64,000 nt of DNA from Sutcliffiella horikoshii. Its GTDB lineage: Bacteria; Bacillota; Bacilli; Bacillales; Bacillaceae_I. The stretch is taken from contig NZ_RXZI01000003.1 in NCBI RefSeq assembly GCF_021991925.1, positions 62,001 to 126,000 on the forward strand, given 5' to 3'. Shown piece by piece: positions 1 to 8,191 of the stretch (the stretch's first letter is position 1; each line of letters starts with the position of its first letter). The notes beneath the pieces were generated by a model that made no database searches, had not been told where the DNA came from, and worked only from the letters and a program-made list of their open reading frames with translations. The position numbers and the translations under genes were made by a program.

Positions 1-1599
1 GCAAAGAGTGGTTCTTTGGCGTTCAAAAAAGAAAACGAAATCAAGGACGGCCATGACATTATCGGTCAGTTCGGTGTCGGCTTCTATGCGGCATTCATGG
101 TTGCGGATGTAGTGACAGTGACAAGTAAAGCACTTGGAAGCGATGAGGCATACAAATGGCAATCGGAAGGTGCAGATGGATATACAATCGAGCCTGCTGA
201 TAAAGACTCTGTTGGTACTGAAATCGTCCTGAAAATAAAAGAAAACACGGAAGATGAAAGCTATGATGAGTACTTGGAAGAATATCGTTTAAAGTCCATC
301 ATCAAAAAGTACTCAGACTTCATCCGCTATCCTATCAAAATGGATGTGACCACGTCCAAACCGAAAGCGGACAACGAAGAGGAACTAGAAGAAGTGACAG
401 AAGAACAGACCATCAACAGCATGGTGCCGATCTGGCGTAAAAATAAATCAGAGCTTACAACAGAAGACTATGAAAAATTTTATAGTGAAAAGCATTATGG
501 TTTTGACAAGCCATTAAAGCACCTTCATATCAGTGTGGACGGGACGATCCGCTATAACTCTATTCTTTACATTCCGGAGAACATTCCATTTGATTACTAT
601 TCCAAGGAGTATGAAAAAGGGCTGGAGCTATATTCAAGTGGTGTATTAATTATGAACAAATGTGCGGATTTGTTGCCTGATCATTTCAGTTTTGTGAAAG
701 GATTGGTGGATTCTGAGGACCTTTCCCTTAATATCTCTCGTGAAATGCTGCAGCAAGATCGTCAGCTGAAGTTCATCGCGAAGAACCTTGCAAAGAAAAT
801 CAAGAGTGCCCTGCTTGGCATGTTAAAGGACGAGCGCGACAGTTACGTGAAGTTCTTTGAGGCATTCGGCCGTCAGCTGAAGTATGGTGTTTATGCAGAG
901 TATGGGGCAAACAAAGAGCAGCTGCAAGACTTGTTGATGTTCTATTCTTCCACAGAAAAGAAACTTGTGACGCTCGATGAGTACATCTCCCGTATGAAAG
1001 AGGACCAAAAGTACATTTACTATGCAACCGGGGAGTCAAAAGAAAGAATAGAAAAGCTTCCGCAAACAGAACTTGTATCGGACAAGGGCTTCGAAATTCT
1101 TTATTTCACGGAGGACATTGATGAGTTCGCAATCAAGATGCTGATGAACTACAAAGAAAAAGAGTTCAAAAACGTATCGAGCGGGGACCTTGGAATTGAC
1201 TCTGAAGAGGACGAAAAGCAAACGGAGTCTGAACAGGAAGCAAACAAGGATCTATTTGAAGCGATGAAGGAAATCCTTGCTGATAAGGTTTCAGCGGTTA
1301 AGGTTTCTAAACGTCTAAAAACACATCCTGTCTGCCTATCAACTGAAGGGGAAGTAACCATTGAGATGGAGAAAATCCTAAGCGCGATGCCAGATAACCA
1401 AAACATCAAGGCAAACAAGGTCCTTGAAATCAACACAAACCATGATGTGTTTGCATCATTGAAAAGTGCCCATGAAGGCGATCGTGAAAAGCTGGCGTTG
1501 TACACAAACCTTCTATACAGCCAAGCGCTATTGATTGAAGGATTGCCGTTGGAGGATCCTGTTGAGTTTACGAATGACGTATGTAAAGTGATGGTATAA
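1..1599 (+). CDS. htpG: Molecular chaperone HtpG (Hsp90), 5' truncated by window edge
   Basis: Cytosolic Hsp90-family ATPase chaperone. The frame is open from base 1 ([10 protein letters not shown]...), so the true start lies upstream; about 532 codons are present of a family norm near 625. The GQFGVGFY glycine motif of the GHKL ATP pocket is at the beginning, followed by the middle domain (IRYPIKM; the [10 protein letters not shown] stretch that is highly conserved in Hsp90) and the C-terminal dimerisation domain with the usual acidic, variable linker. It ends with TAA just before a hairpin terminator, so it is the last gene of its transcript. No defect is seen in the visible part. Identification is secure. 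Confidence 0.97.
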   Translation, partial: AKSGSLAFKKENEIKDGHDIIGQFGVGFYAAFMVADVVTVTSKALGSDEAYKWQSEGADGYTIEPADKDSVGTEIVLKIKENTEDESYDEYLEEYRLKSIIKKYSDFIRYPIKMDVTTSKPKADNEEELEEVTEEQTINSMVPIWRKNKSELTTEDYEKFYSEKHYGFDKPLKHLHISVDGTIRYNSILYIPENIPFDYYSKEYEKGLELYSSGVLIMNKCADLLPDHFSFVKGLVDSEDLSLNISREMLQQDRQLKFIAKNLAKKIKSALLGMLKDERDSYVKFFEAFGRQLKYGVYAEYGANKEQLQDLLMFYSSTEKKLVTLDEYISRMKEDQKYIYYATGESKERIEKLPQTELVSDKGFEILYFTEDIDEFAIKMLMNYKEKEFKNVSSGDLGIDSEEDEKQTESEQEANKDLFEAMKEILADKVSAVKVSKRLKTHPVCLSTEGEVTIEMEKILSAMPDNQNIKANKVLEINTNHDVFASLKSAHEGDREKLALYTNLLYSQALLIEGLPLEDPVEFTNDVCKVMV

Positions 1600-1620
1600 A
1601 AAATAGTTAATAAAGGAAAA

Positions 1621-1664
1621 GGCCAATTCTGCTCATTAACGAGTGGGGTTGGTTCTTTTGTTTT
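1621..1664 (+). terminator. Terminator after htpG
   Basis: GGCCAATTCTGCTC (1621-1634) pairs with GAGTGGGGTTGGTT (1641-1654) using several G-U pairs. The loop is 6 nt and a CTTTTGTTTTC tract follows. This is a rho-independent terminator for htpG. Confidence 0.7.
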
Positions 1665-1793
1665 CTCGGAAGTGGTTTCGATTGATGTAATGGTATGGCA
1701 AGAACAGTAGTTTCTCGAATGATTTTTCTCAAAGGAAATCTCCCATGAATCAAGAATACATAAAAGGAGGAAACTTGGAGGAGGAAATGGAAA

Positions 1794-2174
1794 ATGCAAA
1801 AAACAATACCAATCAAAAATCAAATGAATGGTGTATTTATCCATGTGGCAAATCTCAAAAAATCCGCAGAATGGTACACCAACCTGTTGGGTTTAGAAGT
1901 GGACCTTAGCACTGTCGAGTCTCCTGTGTATAACATTCCATTGAAGGGAAGCACTTCCTTGACACTTGATGACCATACATTCGATCCTACGTTTAAGCAT
2001 GAACCAAGTAGCGCACCTTTGTTTAATTTTTACTCACCAGACATTGAAGAGGCATATCAATTTATTCAGAACAAAGGAATTGAAGTGGTACGTGAAATAG
2101 AAAGGGTGGGGGATACGGCATGGTTCAATATTAAAGATCCTGACGGGAACGTGGTGATGATCTGTAATTGCTGA
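1794..2174 (+). CDS. VOC-family (glyoxalase/dioxygenase fold) protein
   Basis: A 126-residue single-domain VOC protein. The N-terminal beta-alpha-beta unit contains NGVFIHVANLKKSAEWYTNL, with the usual metal-ligand His position at the end of the first strand. The C-terminal half ends in the family hallmark FNIKDPDGNVVMI. The start is the ATG at 1794, preceded by GGAGGAGG (1777-1784) at good spacing. Family members include glyoxalase I, fosfomycin/bleomycin resistance proteins and ring-cleavage dioxygenases; the substrate cannot be told from sequence. It appears to be monocistronic between two hairpin terminators. Confidence 0.85.
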   Translation: MQKTIPIKNQMNGVFIHVANLKKSAEWYTNLLGLEVDLSTVESPVYNIPLKGSTSLTLDDHTFDPTFKHEPSSAPLFNFYSPDIEEAYQFIQNKGIEVVREIERVGDTAWFNIKDPDGNVVMICNC

Positions 2175-2183
2175 TGATAAGTT

Positions 2184-2217
2184 GGGGGATGAATCAATCT
2201 GTCATTCTCCTCCTTTT
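2184..2217 (+). terminator. Terminator after the VOC gene
   Basis: GGGGGATGA (2184-2192) pairs with TCATTCTCC (2202-2210) including G-U pairs, 9-nt loop, followed by TCCTTTTG. It ends the VOC transcript. From here to 2588 I see no gene; the stretch is AT-rich and must hold the gas-vesicle promoter. Confidence 0.55.
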
Positions 2218-2485
2218 GTAAGTTACTAGCTACCACCATTTGATCAAGTAAACCTAAAACCTAGAAATATTTCATTAAGAGAGAATGTGGTATAGCCATG
2301 TTCTTTTTTTGTTGTTCAAAACTTCTTTTATAAAAATGTATTGTTATTGTAATATAACTTCAAGTATTTTCCTGAATCTTCAAGATATATGGATTCCTAT
2401 CACATTCTGATATTACATGAATGCTGATTTGGGAAATAAAAAATGAATATCTTGGGATTTTTATAGACATCACAACTTAAGCCCC

Positions 2486-2510
2486 GTTTTAGATACAGAT
2501 TAATGGGTTA
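2486..2510 (+). promoter_or_regulatory. Candidate sigma-B-type promoter of the gas-vesicle cluster
   Basis: GTTTTA (2486-2491), a 13-nt spacer, then GGGTTA (2505-2510). The B. subtilis sigma-B consensus is GTTTAA-N12-15-GGGTAT, so the match is good but imperfect (position 5 of the -10). It lies about 80 nt upstream of gvpA. No better sigma-A pair was found near gvpA. This is an inference from motif similarity only. Confidence 0.3.
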
Positions 2511-2588
2511 TATACCTACTAAGCTAATTAAATAAGAAAACTTTGATCATATGACTACATTTATAAAGTGGAAAGGAGCAATGCGTAA

Positions 2589-2843
2589 ATGAGTGTTCAA
2601 AAAAGTACAGACAGTTCAAGTCTTGCAGAGGTAATTGATCGGATTCTTGATAAAGGAATCGTGATTGACGCATTTGTAAGAGTTTCATTGGTAGGAATTG
2701 AAATTCTTACAGTCGAAGCACGGGTAGTCATTGCAAGTGTGGATACATGGTTGAGATATGCGGAAGCGGTAGGCCTGTTACGTGATGAGGTCGAGGAAGA
2801 AGGTTTGGCTAATAGAAATCAAGAAGGGCAATTCAGCTTCTAA
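2589..2843 (+). CDS. gvpA: Gas vesicle major structural protein GvpA (first copy)
   Basis: An 84-residue GvpA-family protein, the small amphipathic subunit that polymerises into the ribbed, gas-permeable wall. It carries the invariant core [20 protein letters not shown] and [23 protein letters not shown] close relative (88 residues) lies at 3864. The two are nearly identical over about 74 residues and differ in the C-terminal tail (here [16 protein letters not shown]). This mirrors the gvpA/gvpB pair of B. megaterium. The start ATG has GGAAAGGAGC upstream. It is the first gene of the cluster. Confidence 0.97.
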   Translation: MSVQKSTDSSSLAEVIDRILDKGIVIDAFVRVSLVGIEILTVEARVVIASVDTWLRYAEAVGLLRDEVEEEGLANRNQEGQFSF

Positions 2844-2916
2844 TCCTCCATTTTTACAAAAAAAATTTATAAATAAAATGCAAGATTCACAAACAGAAGG
2901 GATGAGGTTGGTTTAC

Positions 2917-3351
2917 ATGACAGTTAAAGAGAAAAACGAACAGCAAGAAGAAAAAAATGATAATGGCAATTACTCTATCAATTTAGCAATTGTGGGAGGA
3001 GTTGTAGGTGCAGGCATTGGTTTACTTTCCAGCCCAGGCACAAGTAAAAAGCTTTATAAAAATATCAGTGAATCAGAAGTGGTGAAGGTTGCCGGCAATC
3101 AATTAAGAAGATCAGCCCAAGAGATGCTTGCTGCACAGGCGCAAAATGGGATCAAGCAGTTGGCCTCAGGTTATATGGGCAAAAATGTGGTGAGCCTATT
3201 AAATCCAACTAAAAGTAATGAAAAGAAGGATGCTAAAGACGATAATTCATCTTCCGAATTGGAAGAAATAAAGGAAGAAAACAAAAATATAAATAATCGA
3301 CTCGATAAGATTGAAAGCATGCTTAGTGAATTAGTGGATTCAAAGAAATAG
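2917..3351 (+). CDS. gvpP: Gas vesicle accessory protein GvpP
   Basis: A 144-residue protein in the position of B. megaterium gvpP, between gvpA and gvpQ. The frame is open from 2782, inside gvpA, but the ATG at 2917 after GAAGGGATGAGG is the likely start. It has a short polar N-terminus, a glycine-rich hydrophobic segment typical of YtxH-like proteins (AIVGGVVGAGIGLLSSPGT, about residues 25-45), and a C-terminal coiled coil (EEIKEENKNINNRLDKIESM). The same coiled-coil motif recurs in GvpJ, GvpT and the long GvpU of this cluster. The exact role is unknown; in B. megaterium it is considered accessory. Confidence 0.85.
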   Translation: MTVKEKNEQQEEKNDNGNYSINLAIVGGVVGAGIGLLSSPGTSKKLYKNISESEVVKVAGNQLRRSAQEMLAAQAQNGIKQLASGYMGKNVVSLLNPTKSNEKKDAKDDNSSSELEEIKEENKNINNRLDKIESMLSELVDSKK

Positions 3352-3388
3352 CTAGACCTCTTTCAATGAATCCAAAGGTGGTAATTGG

Positions 3389-3838
3389 ATGGGCAAAGAG
3401 ATTAAAAAGACATTAGGCAAGGCGGCAAAGAAGGTGTATGAACACACTCCGGAGCCGATTAAAGAGGAAATCAAAGATAAAGTTAAAGAAAAAGCGAAAG
3501 AAAAATTCATTGGTGGTATTCAAGGAAAGGCTGAGGATGCTACTGACAACCTCAAGGAAGCGACAGAAGAAAAAGCTGAACAGTTCGAAGACAAGGCAGA
3601 AGAAGGAAAAGAAAAAGCACAAGATGCCCTACTTTCTGTTCGTGACAAGATTGGGAAAGTCGTTGAAGCGGGAGAGGATTTCCAAGAGAAGATATCCTCG
3701 ACTAGAGAAGATGACGATGACCGCAAAGTAAAAGGTGTAAAGAGCATCAAAAGCTACACCGACATGAAAGGTGCCACTAATATCAAAAGCTCAAAAAATA
3801 TCAAATCCTCAAATGACATTAAGACAATGGGGTCTTGA
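3389..3838 (+). CDS. gvpQ: Gas vesicle accessory protein GvpQ
   Basis: A 149-residue, highly charged, mostly helical protein dominated by K/E repeats (KEEIKDKVKEKAKEKF and similar). A basic C-terminal tail repeats a KSIKSYTD / NIKSSKNIKSSNDIK pattern. It resembles GvpQ of B. megaterium in length, order and composition, and LEA-like amphipathic helical proteins more generally. No catalytic motif is seen. It starts at ATG 3389 shortly after gvpP and is followed within 25 nt by gvpB. The function is unresolved; GvpQ is not essential in reconstituted clusters. Confidence 0.82.
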   Translation: MGKEIKKTLGKAAKKVYEHTPEPIKEEIKDKVKEKAKEKFIGGIQGKAEDATDNLKEATEEKAEQFEDKAEEGKEKAQDALLSVRDKIGKVVEAGEDFQEKISSTREDDDDRKVKGVKSIKSYTDMKGATNIKSSKNIKSSNDIKTMGS

Positions 3839-3863
3839 TGAATGATGAAAGGAGAAATGATGG

Positions 3864-4130
3864 ATGGCCGTTCAAAAAAGTACAGACAGTTCAAGTTTAG
3901 CAGAGGTAATTGACCGTATATTGGATAAAGGAATTGTCATTGACGCCTTTGTTAGGGTTTCAGTGGTAGGAATTGAAATCTTGACGGTAGAGGCAAGGGT
4001 GGTCATTGCCAGCGTCGACACATGGTTACGATACGCAGAAGCGGTTGGATTACTTCGTGATGAAGTAGAAGAAAATGGGCTCCCTGAACAGCAAAATGAA
4101 AGAAGTCAAAGCCCGCGCTTTAGTATTTAG
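3864..4130 (+). CDS. gvpB: Gas vesicle major structural protein GvpB (second GvpA copy)
   Basis: An 88-residue GvpA-family shell subunit, nearly identical to the product at 2589 except for a longer tail ([20 protein letters not shown]). That tail is very close to the tail I recall for the B. megaterium GvpB subunit. The ATG at 3864 lies behind AAAGGAG. A hairpin with a pyrimidine tract follows 16 nt after the stop codon and may set the ratio of this abundant protein to the low-copy assembly factors downstream. Confidence 0.97.
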   Translation: MAVQKSTDSSSLAEVIDRILDKGIVIDAFVRVSVVGIEILTVEARVVIASVDTWLRYAEAVGLLRDEVEENGLPEQQNERSQSPRFSI

Positions 4131-4146
4131 ACATTAGAATGGGAAC

Positions 4147-4182
4147 AGCCAGGGGATACTCCTCAGGCTTTCCCTTCTATTT
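4147..4182 (+). terminator. Intercistronic hairpin between gvpB and gvpR (partial terminator or mRNA stabiliser)
   Basis: AGCCAGGGGA (4147-4156) pairs with TCCTCAGGCT (4160-4169) with one mismatch and a 3-nt loop. TTTCCCTTCTATTT follows. The U-tract is interrupted, so read-through is expected. It lies between the structural gene and the assembly-factor genes. Confidence 0.5.
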
Positions 4183-4197
4183 ATGCAGGAGGTTCAT

Positions 4198-4464
4198 ATG
4201 GAAATCAAAAAAATAATGGGGAATGTTGCAGATTTCTTCAATGAATTTGTCGCCCCCCTTCATAAAATCACCTCCGTTGAAGAAAGTGACAACGAAGGAT
4301 GGAAGCTTACAGTGGAAGTGATTGAAGAAAAAGAATACATGAAAAAGTACGCAAAAGATGAAATGCTCGGAATATATGACGTCCATTTAAACAAAGACAA
4401 AGAGGTCGTTTCATATAAAAGGCGCGATATCAGGTATAGAAGTTCCATTAAACATGAAGGATAG
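4198..4464 (+). CDS. gvpR: Gas vesicle protein GvpR (GvpO family)
   Basis: An 88-residue protein of the GvpO/GvpR family. It starts MEIKKIMGNVADFFNEF and contains the conserved GWKLTVEVIEEKEYM segment and a basic C-terminus (SYKRRDIRYR). The frame extends upstream to 4183, but the ATG at 4198 has AGGAGG at 4188-4193 with proper spacing and is preferred. In B. megaterium gvpR is the first of the accessory genes carried in the functional heterologous set (gvpB-gvpR-gvpN-...). The molecular role is not established. Confidence 0.9.
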   Translation: MEIKKIMGNVADFFNEFVAPLHKITSVEESDNEGWKLTVEVIEEKEYMKKYAKDEMLGIYDVHLNKDKEVVSYKRRDIRYRSSIKHEG

Positions 4465-4489
4465 CACGCAGTGAGTAGGAGGGAATGGA

Positions 4490-5404
4490 GTGACGGTTTT
4501 AAAAGAAAAAATCAAGAAAGATCCAAGGGCACTAATTCAAGATTCAGAAACGAAAGATTTGCTTTCTCGCTCACTGCAATATCTAAAGGCCGGATACCCT
4601 ATTCATTTTACAGGCCCTTCTGGTGCAGGTAAAACTTCCATGGCACTCGCTCTTGCAAAGAAAAGGAAAAAGCCTGTTATGCTCATACACGGAAATCATG
4701 AGTTAAATAATAAAGATTTAATTGGTGACTTTACAGGGTATACAAGGAAAAAGGTTGTAGATAACTATATCCGTTCCGTCTATAAAAAAGAGGAAAATGT
4801 GACAGAAACTTGGAGGGACGGTCGTTTATTGGAAGCCGTGAAAAATGGTTACACGCTAGTATACGATGAATTTACCCGTTCTCAACCAACGACAAATAAT
4901 ATCTTTCTATCCATATTGGAGGAAGGGGTTCTTCCATTATATGGTTCGAAGCTTACAGAACCCTTTGTACCCGTTCATCCGGACTTTGCCGTAATCTTTA
5001 CAAGCAATCCTGATGAATATGCAGGTGTTTTTCATACACAGGATGCGTTACTTGACCGGTTGATTACCATCCATGTCGATTATAAAGAGGTGGATAGGGA
5101 GGCAAAGATCGTCTCCCAGAAAGTCGATATGAAAGAAGGAGAAGCGAAAGCCATTACTGGTCTTGTAGCAGAGCTTCGTAAAGAATGCAATAAGAATGGT
5201 CCTAGTTTACGTGCTTCCCTGATGATTGCCAAGCTTGCATCAGAGGGAGATATCCCTATAGACGGGGGTAATGAGGATTTCAAGCGGCTATGCAAGGATA
5301 TTCTCGCCCATCCATTAGGAAGATGCTTGGATAGTGAGCAACCGTTGAAAGACGCGGAAAAATTGATAATAAAGGCCTGTGAAAATATGAAGGTCACTGA
5401 GTAA
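4490..5404 (+). CDS. gvpN: Gas vesicle AAA+ ATPase GvpN
   Basis: A 304-residue MoxR-type AAA+ ATPase that supports growth of nascent vesicles to full width. Walker A GPSGAGKTS is at residues 42-50, Walker B LVYDEF at 123-128, and a sensor-1-like IFTSNPDEY near 170. The start is GTG at 4490 with AGGAGGG upstream. The length agrees with family members. It is part of an unbroken run of same-strand genes from gvpR to gvpU. Confidence 0.96.
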   Translation: MTVLKEKIKKDPRALIQDSETKDLLSRSLQYLKAGYPIHFTGPSGAGKTSMALALAKKRKKPVMLIHGNHELNNKDLIGDFTGYTRKKVVDNYIRSVYKKEENVTETWRDGRLLEAVKNGYTLVYDEFTRSQPTTNNIFLSILEEGVLPLYGSKLTEPFVPVHPDFAVIFTSNPDEYAGVFHTQDALLDRLITIHVDYKEVDREAKIVSQKVDMKEGEAKAITGLVAELRKECNKNGPSLRASLMIAKLASEGDIPIDGGNEDFKRLCKDILAHPLGRCLDSEQPLKDAEKLIIKACENMKVTE

Positions 5405-5421
5405 TAAAGGAGAGTCAAAAC

Positions 5422-6189
5422 ATGAGCCAAGAAGAGAAAATGGGTATATATATCATCTGTGGAATTCAAACAGAAACAGATGAGGAATTTGGGCATATTG
5501 AATTGGAAGGAGAGAGAAGAGAGCTCTTCACTATTTCCTTTAAGGACTCTGCCATGGTGGCTGCAGAGGTGCCAATGAAAATCTACCATCCGAATAAAGA
5601 GAATCTGATGATGCATCAACAAGCCATATCACTTGTGATGAAACAAAACGATACCGTCATACCTGTAAGCTTCGGTAATGTTTTTCATTCAAGAGAAGAT
5701 GTGGCCGTCCTGCTTGAAAACCTGTATCCTCAATTCGAAAAACTTTTCCCAGCCATCAAAGGAAAAATTGAATTGGGCTTAAAAGTAATTGGCAAAAAAG
5801 AATGGCTGGAAGAATTGGCTGGCGGAAATGAAAAAATGGGGAAAATGGCAGAAAAAGTCCGTGGGAAATCAGAAGCAGCCAGCTACTATGAGCGAATTCA
5901 ATTGGGTGAAGCTGCTCAAAAGCTTTTCCTTTCCCTCCAAGAAGAGATGCAAGCAGAAATCTTTCAACCATTAAAGGAAACAGCGGAAGCATCGAAGGTA
6001 AATGATCCTATCGGTGAGAAAATGCTGTTGAATGCCTCCTTTTTAATTGATAGGGAAAAGGAAGCAGAATTTGATGAGAAAGTAAATGAAGCTCATGAAA
6101 AATGGAAGGATAAGGTCGATTTCAATTACAGTGGTCCATGGCCGGCCTACAACTTTGTCAATATCAGATTAACAGTCGAGGGTGCTTAA
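5422..6189 (+). CDS. gvpF: Gas vesicle protein GvpF (GvpF/GvpL family)
   Basis: A 255-residue GvpF/L-family protein. It has an N-terminal ferredoxin-like half (MGIYIICGIQTE...) with VIPVSFGNVFHS, a central helical segment, and the family C-terminus SGPWPAYNFVNIRL. GvpF contacts the GvpA subunit and is thought to feed it into assembly. The stop codon TAA is immediately followed by the ATG of gvpG (no gap), which suggests coupled translation. Confidence 0.95.
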   Translation: MSQEEKMGIYIICGIQTETDEEFGHIELEGERRELFTISFKDSAMVAAEVPMKIYHPNKENLMMHQQAISLVMKQNDTVIPVSFGNVFHSREDVAVLLENLYPQFEKLFPAIKGKIELGLKVIGKKEWLEELAGGNEKMGKMAEKVRGKSEAASYYERIQLGEAAQKLFLSLQEEMQAEIFQPLKETAEASKVNDPIGEKMLLNASFLIDREKEAEFDEKVNEAHEKWKDKVDFNYSGPWPAYNFVNIRLTVEGA

Positions 6190-6444
6190 ATGCTCCATAA
6201 ATTAGTTTCTGCACCTATCAATCTTGTCATTAAGATCGGCGAGAAAGTAAAAGAGGAAGCGGACAAAGAACTGTATGACCTTCCAACCATTCAAAAAAAG
6301 CTCATTCAATTACAGATGATGTATGAATTAGGTGAAATTCCGGATGAGGCATATAAAGAGAAGGAAGCAGAACTGTTGCACCGTTACGAAGTAGCCAAGA
6401 ATTTGGAAATGGAACAATGGGAGCAGTTGACCAAAAAGAAGTGA
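6190..6444 (+). CDS. gvpG: Gas vesicle protein GvpG
   Basis: An 84-residue, mainly helical GvpG-family protein. It opens with MLHKLVSAPINLVIKIGEKV and continues with LYDLPTIQKKLIQLQMMYELGEI. The family always sits between gvpF and gvpL, as here. Its start directly abuts the gvpF stop, so translation is probably coupled. It is an essential minor assembly factor in several gas-vesicle systems. Confidence 0.95.
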   Translation: MLHKLVSAPINLVIKIGEKVKEEADKELYDLPTIQKKLIQLQMMYELGEIPDEAYKEKEAELLHRYEVAKNLEMEQWEQLTKKK

Positions 6445-6454
6445 GGGTTAGGAT

Positions 6455-7261
6455 ATGGGGGAATTAATTTATTTATATGGGTTAATCCCATCTAATGAAT
6501 CAGTAAGCCAGCCTGTTCCATCCATGAAAGGTTTTGATGGAAAAGGTGATATATACACCATATCAATAGAGGAAATAACCGCTATTGTTTGTAAATTGGA
6601 TGCAAAAGAGTATTCAGAGGAAATCATAAAAGAGAAAATTAATAGTGATATGGAATGGCTGCAGGAAAAAGCATTTCATCATCATGAAACAGTAATGGGA
6701 TTATCGAAATTATATACTGTAATCCCTTTAAAGTTTTGTACGTTGTATAAAAATGAAACTAGTTTAACAGATATTGTGAAGCAAAATCATTCCAAGATGA
6801 CAGACACCTTTGCACTTCTAGAAGGCAATGAGGAATGGAATCTTAAAATATATTGCAATGATGAATTATTAAAGAAGCAAGTGAGCAAGAGCAATCCCGC
6901 GATAGAGAAGCAGAGAGAAGAAATCAGTCAACTATCTAAAGGGAAACAGTTTTTTGAAAAGAGAAAACTTGATAAGTTGATTGATGATGAAGTCGAGAAC
7001 GAAAAGGATCGTGTGAGTGAAAGAATTCATACACATCTTAAAGAATTTGTTTTACAGGGGAATGTAAAGAGGAATTGGAGCAAAGATGTGACAGGCAGGA
7101 AAGAAAATATGACTTGGAATAGCGTCTATCTTATTTCTTCCTCAAAAGTGGAACAGTTCTTGGAAGAAATCCAGCAATTTGAAAAGAAAATGGGGGATAT
7201 GGGCTGGCAGTTTGAACCGACCGGGCCATGGCCTGCTTATCACTTTTCAAGCTTTTCATAA
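6455..7261 (+). CDS. gvpL: Gas vesicle protein GvpL (GvpF/GvpL family)
   Basis: A 268-residue paralogue of GvpF. It has the N-terminal ELIYLYGLIPS strand, TVIPLKFCTLYKNE, a charged coiled-coil middle (ISQLSKGKQFFEKRKLDKL), and the family C-terminus TGPWPAYHFSSFS. GvpL is reported to bind several other Gvp proteins and may scaffold assembly. It starts at ATG 6455, 10 nt after gvpG. Confidence 0.95.
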   Translation: MGELIYLYGLIPSNESVSQPVPSMKGFDGKGDIYTISIEEITAIVCKLDAKEYSEEIIKEKINSDMEWLQEKAFHHHETVMGLSKLYTVIPLKFCTLYKNETSLTDIVKQNHSKMTDTFALLEGNEEWNLKIYCNDELLKKQVSKSNPAIEKQREEISQLSKGKQFFEKRKLDKLIDDEVENEKDRVSERIHTHLKEFVLQGNVKRNWSKDVTGRKENMTWNSVYLISSSKVEQFLEEIQQFEKKMGDMGWQFEPTGPWPAYHFSSFS

Positions 7262-7277
7262 GTGAGGATGACTAATT

Positions 7278-7553
7278 ATGTCCCATAGAGATTCGATAGA
7301 AAACAAGGATATAGCTTTAATAGATATTCTAGACGTCATACTTGATAAAGGTGTGGCAATAAAAGCCGATTTGGTCATTTCCATCGCTGGTGTTGATCTT
7401 GTTTACTTGGATCTTCGTGTCTTGATTGCATCTGTAGAATCTCTTGTTCAGGCACAGCAGGGAAATGGCAAAACGGTATCTTCCGTAGAATTTGATCACC
7501 AAAGGGAGGGATTAATACATGCAACCGGCCAACCCGACAAGTGGAAGAATTAA
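7278..7553 (+). CDS. gvpS: Gas vesicle protein GvpS (GvpA/J/S family)
   Basis: A 91-residue minor member of the GvpA/GvpJ/GvpS family. The core is LDVILDKGVAIKADLVISI ... LDLRVLIASVES. In B. megaterium GvpS sits at this position and is thought to act with GvpJ at vesicle nucleation or at the conical tips. Its last 35 nt overlap the start of gvpK in another frame. Confidence 0.92.
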   Translation: MSHRDSIENKDIALIDILDVILDKGVAIKADLVISIAGVDLVYLDLRVLIASVESLVQAQQGNGKTVSSVEFDHQREGLIHATGQPDKWKN

Positions 7554-7803
7554 TTTAGATCCTGATAAAGCAGAACATGGATTAGCTCAGCTTGTCCTGA
7601 CTGTGGTGGAACTTCTGAGGCAAATCGTGGAGCGCCATGCAATAAGACGCGTGGAAGGCGGAACGCTGACCGATGAGCAGATCGAGGATTTAGGCGAAGC
7701 TTTGATGAATCTGGAAGAAAAGATGGAAGAATTAAAAGATATCTTCGGCCTTGATGCAGACGACTTGAATCTGGACCTTGGACCTCTAGGAAGCTTGCTA
7801 TAA
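7519..7803 (+). CDS. gvpK: Gas vesicle protein GvpK
   Basis: A 94-residue GvpK-family protein with the conserved RINLDPDKAEHGLAQLVLTV...LLRQIVERHAIRR segment and a C-terminal helix (EEKMEELKDIFGL). The start is ATG 7519 with GGGAGGG (7503-7509) upstream, inside the 3' end of gvpS, so the two genes overlap by 35 nt. It is a required assembly factor in most systems. Confidence 0.94.
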   Translation: MQPANPTSGRINLDPDKAEHGLAQLVLTVVELLRQIVERHAIRRVEGGTLTDEQIEDLGEALMNLEEKMEELKDIFGLDADDLNLDLGPLGSLL

Positions 7804-7831
7804 ATACACCACCCTAAGGAGGGTTCATATA

Positions 7832-8164
7832 ATGGCAGTTCAAACGACTGGTCAATCAAGTACGATAGTGGATGTGCTTGAGAAAATTTTAGACAAAGGT
7901 GTCGTAATCGCAGGGGACATTACAGTGGGTATCGCAGATGTAGAGCTGTTGACCATCAAGATACGACTTATTGTCGCTTCTGTTGATAAAGCAAAAGAGA
8001 TTGGAATGGATTGGTGGGAAACGGATCCTTATCTAAGCTCTAAAGCGGTAGATAACAACACCAAAGCATTGGAAGAGGAAAATAAAATGTTACAGGAGAG
8101 ACTTGAATCTCTCGAAAAAAAGCTAAGTACTAATCGAATAAATTCAACTGAATTCAACTACTAA
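7832..8164 (+). CDS. gvpJ: Gas vesicle protein GvpJ (GvpA/J family)
   Basis: A 110-residue protein with a GvpA-like core (VDVLEKILDKGVVIAGDITVG ... LTIKIRLIVASVDKAKEIGMDWW) and a C-terminal extension forming a leucine-rich coiled coil (ALEEENKMLQERLESLEKKL). The latter resembles motifs in GvpP, GvpT and the long GvpU. GvpJ is a minor wall or tip component. It has a strong AAGGAGG upstream of ATG 7832. Confidence 0.93.
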   Translation: MAVQTTGQSSTIVDVLEKILDKGVVIAGDITVGIADVELLTIKIRLIVASVDKAKEIGMDWWETDPYLSSKAVDNNTKALEEENKMLQERLESLEKKLSTNRINSTEFNY

Positions 8165-8191
8165 TTTAACTAAAACTAGGAGGTTTTTATC

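Noticed and set aside
1149-1844. 231-codon minus-strand frame over the htpG 3' end
   Set aside because: Antisense to a strongly conserved htpG coding region and to its terminator; no ribosome site.
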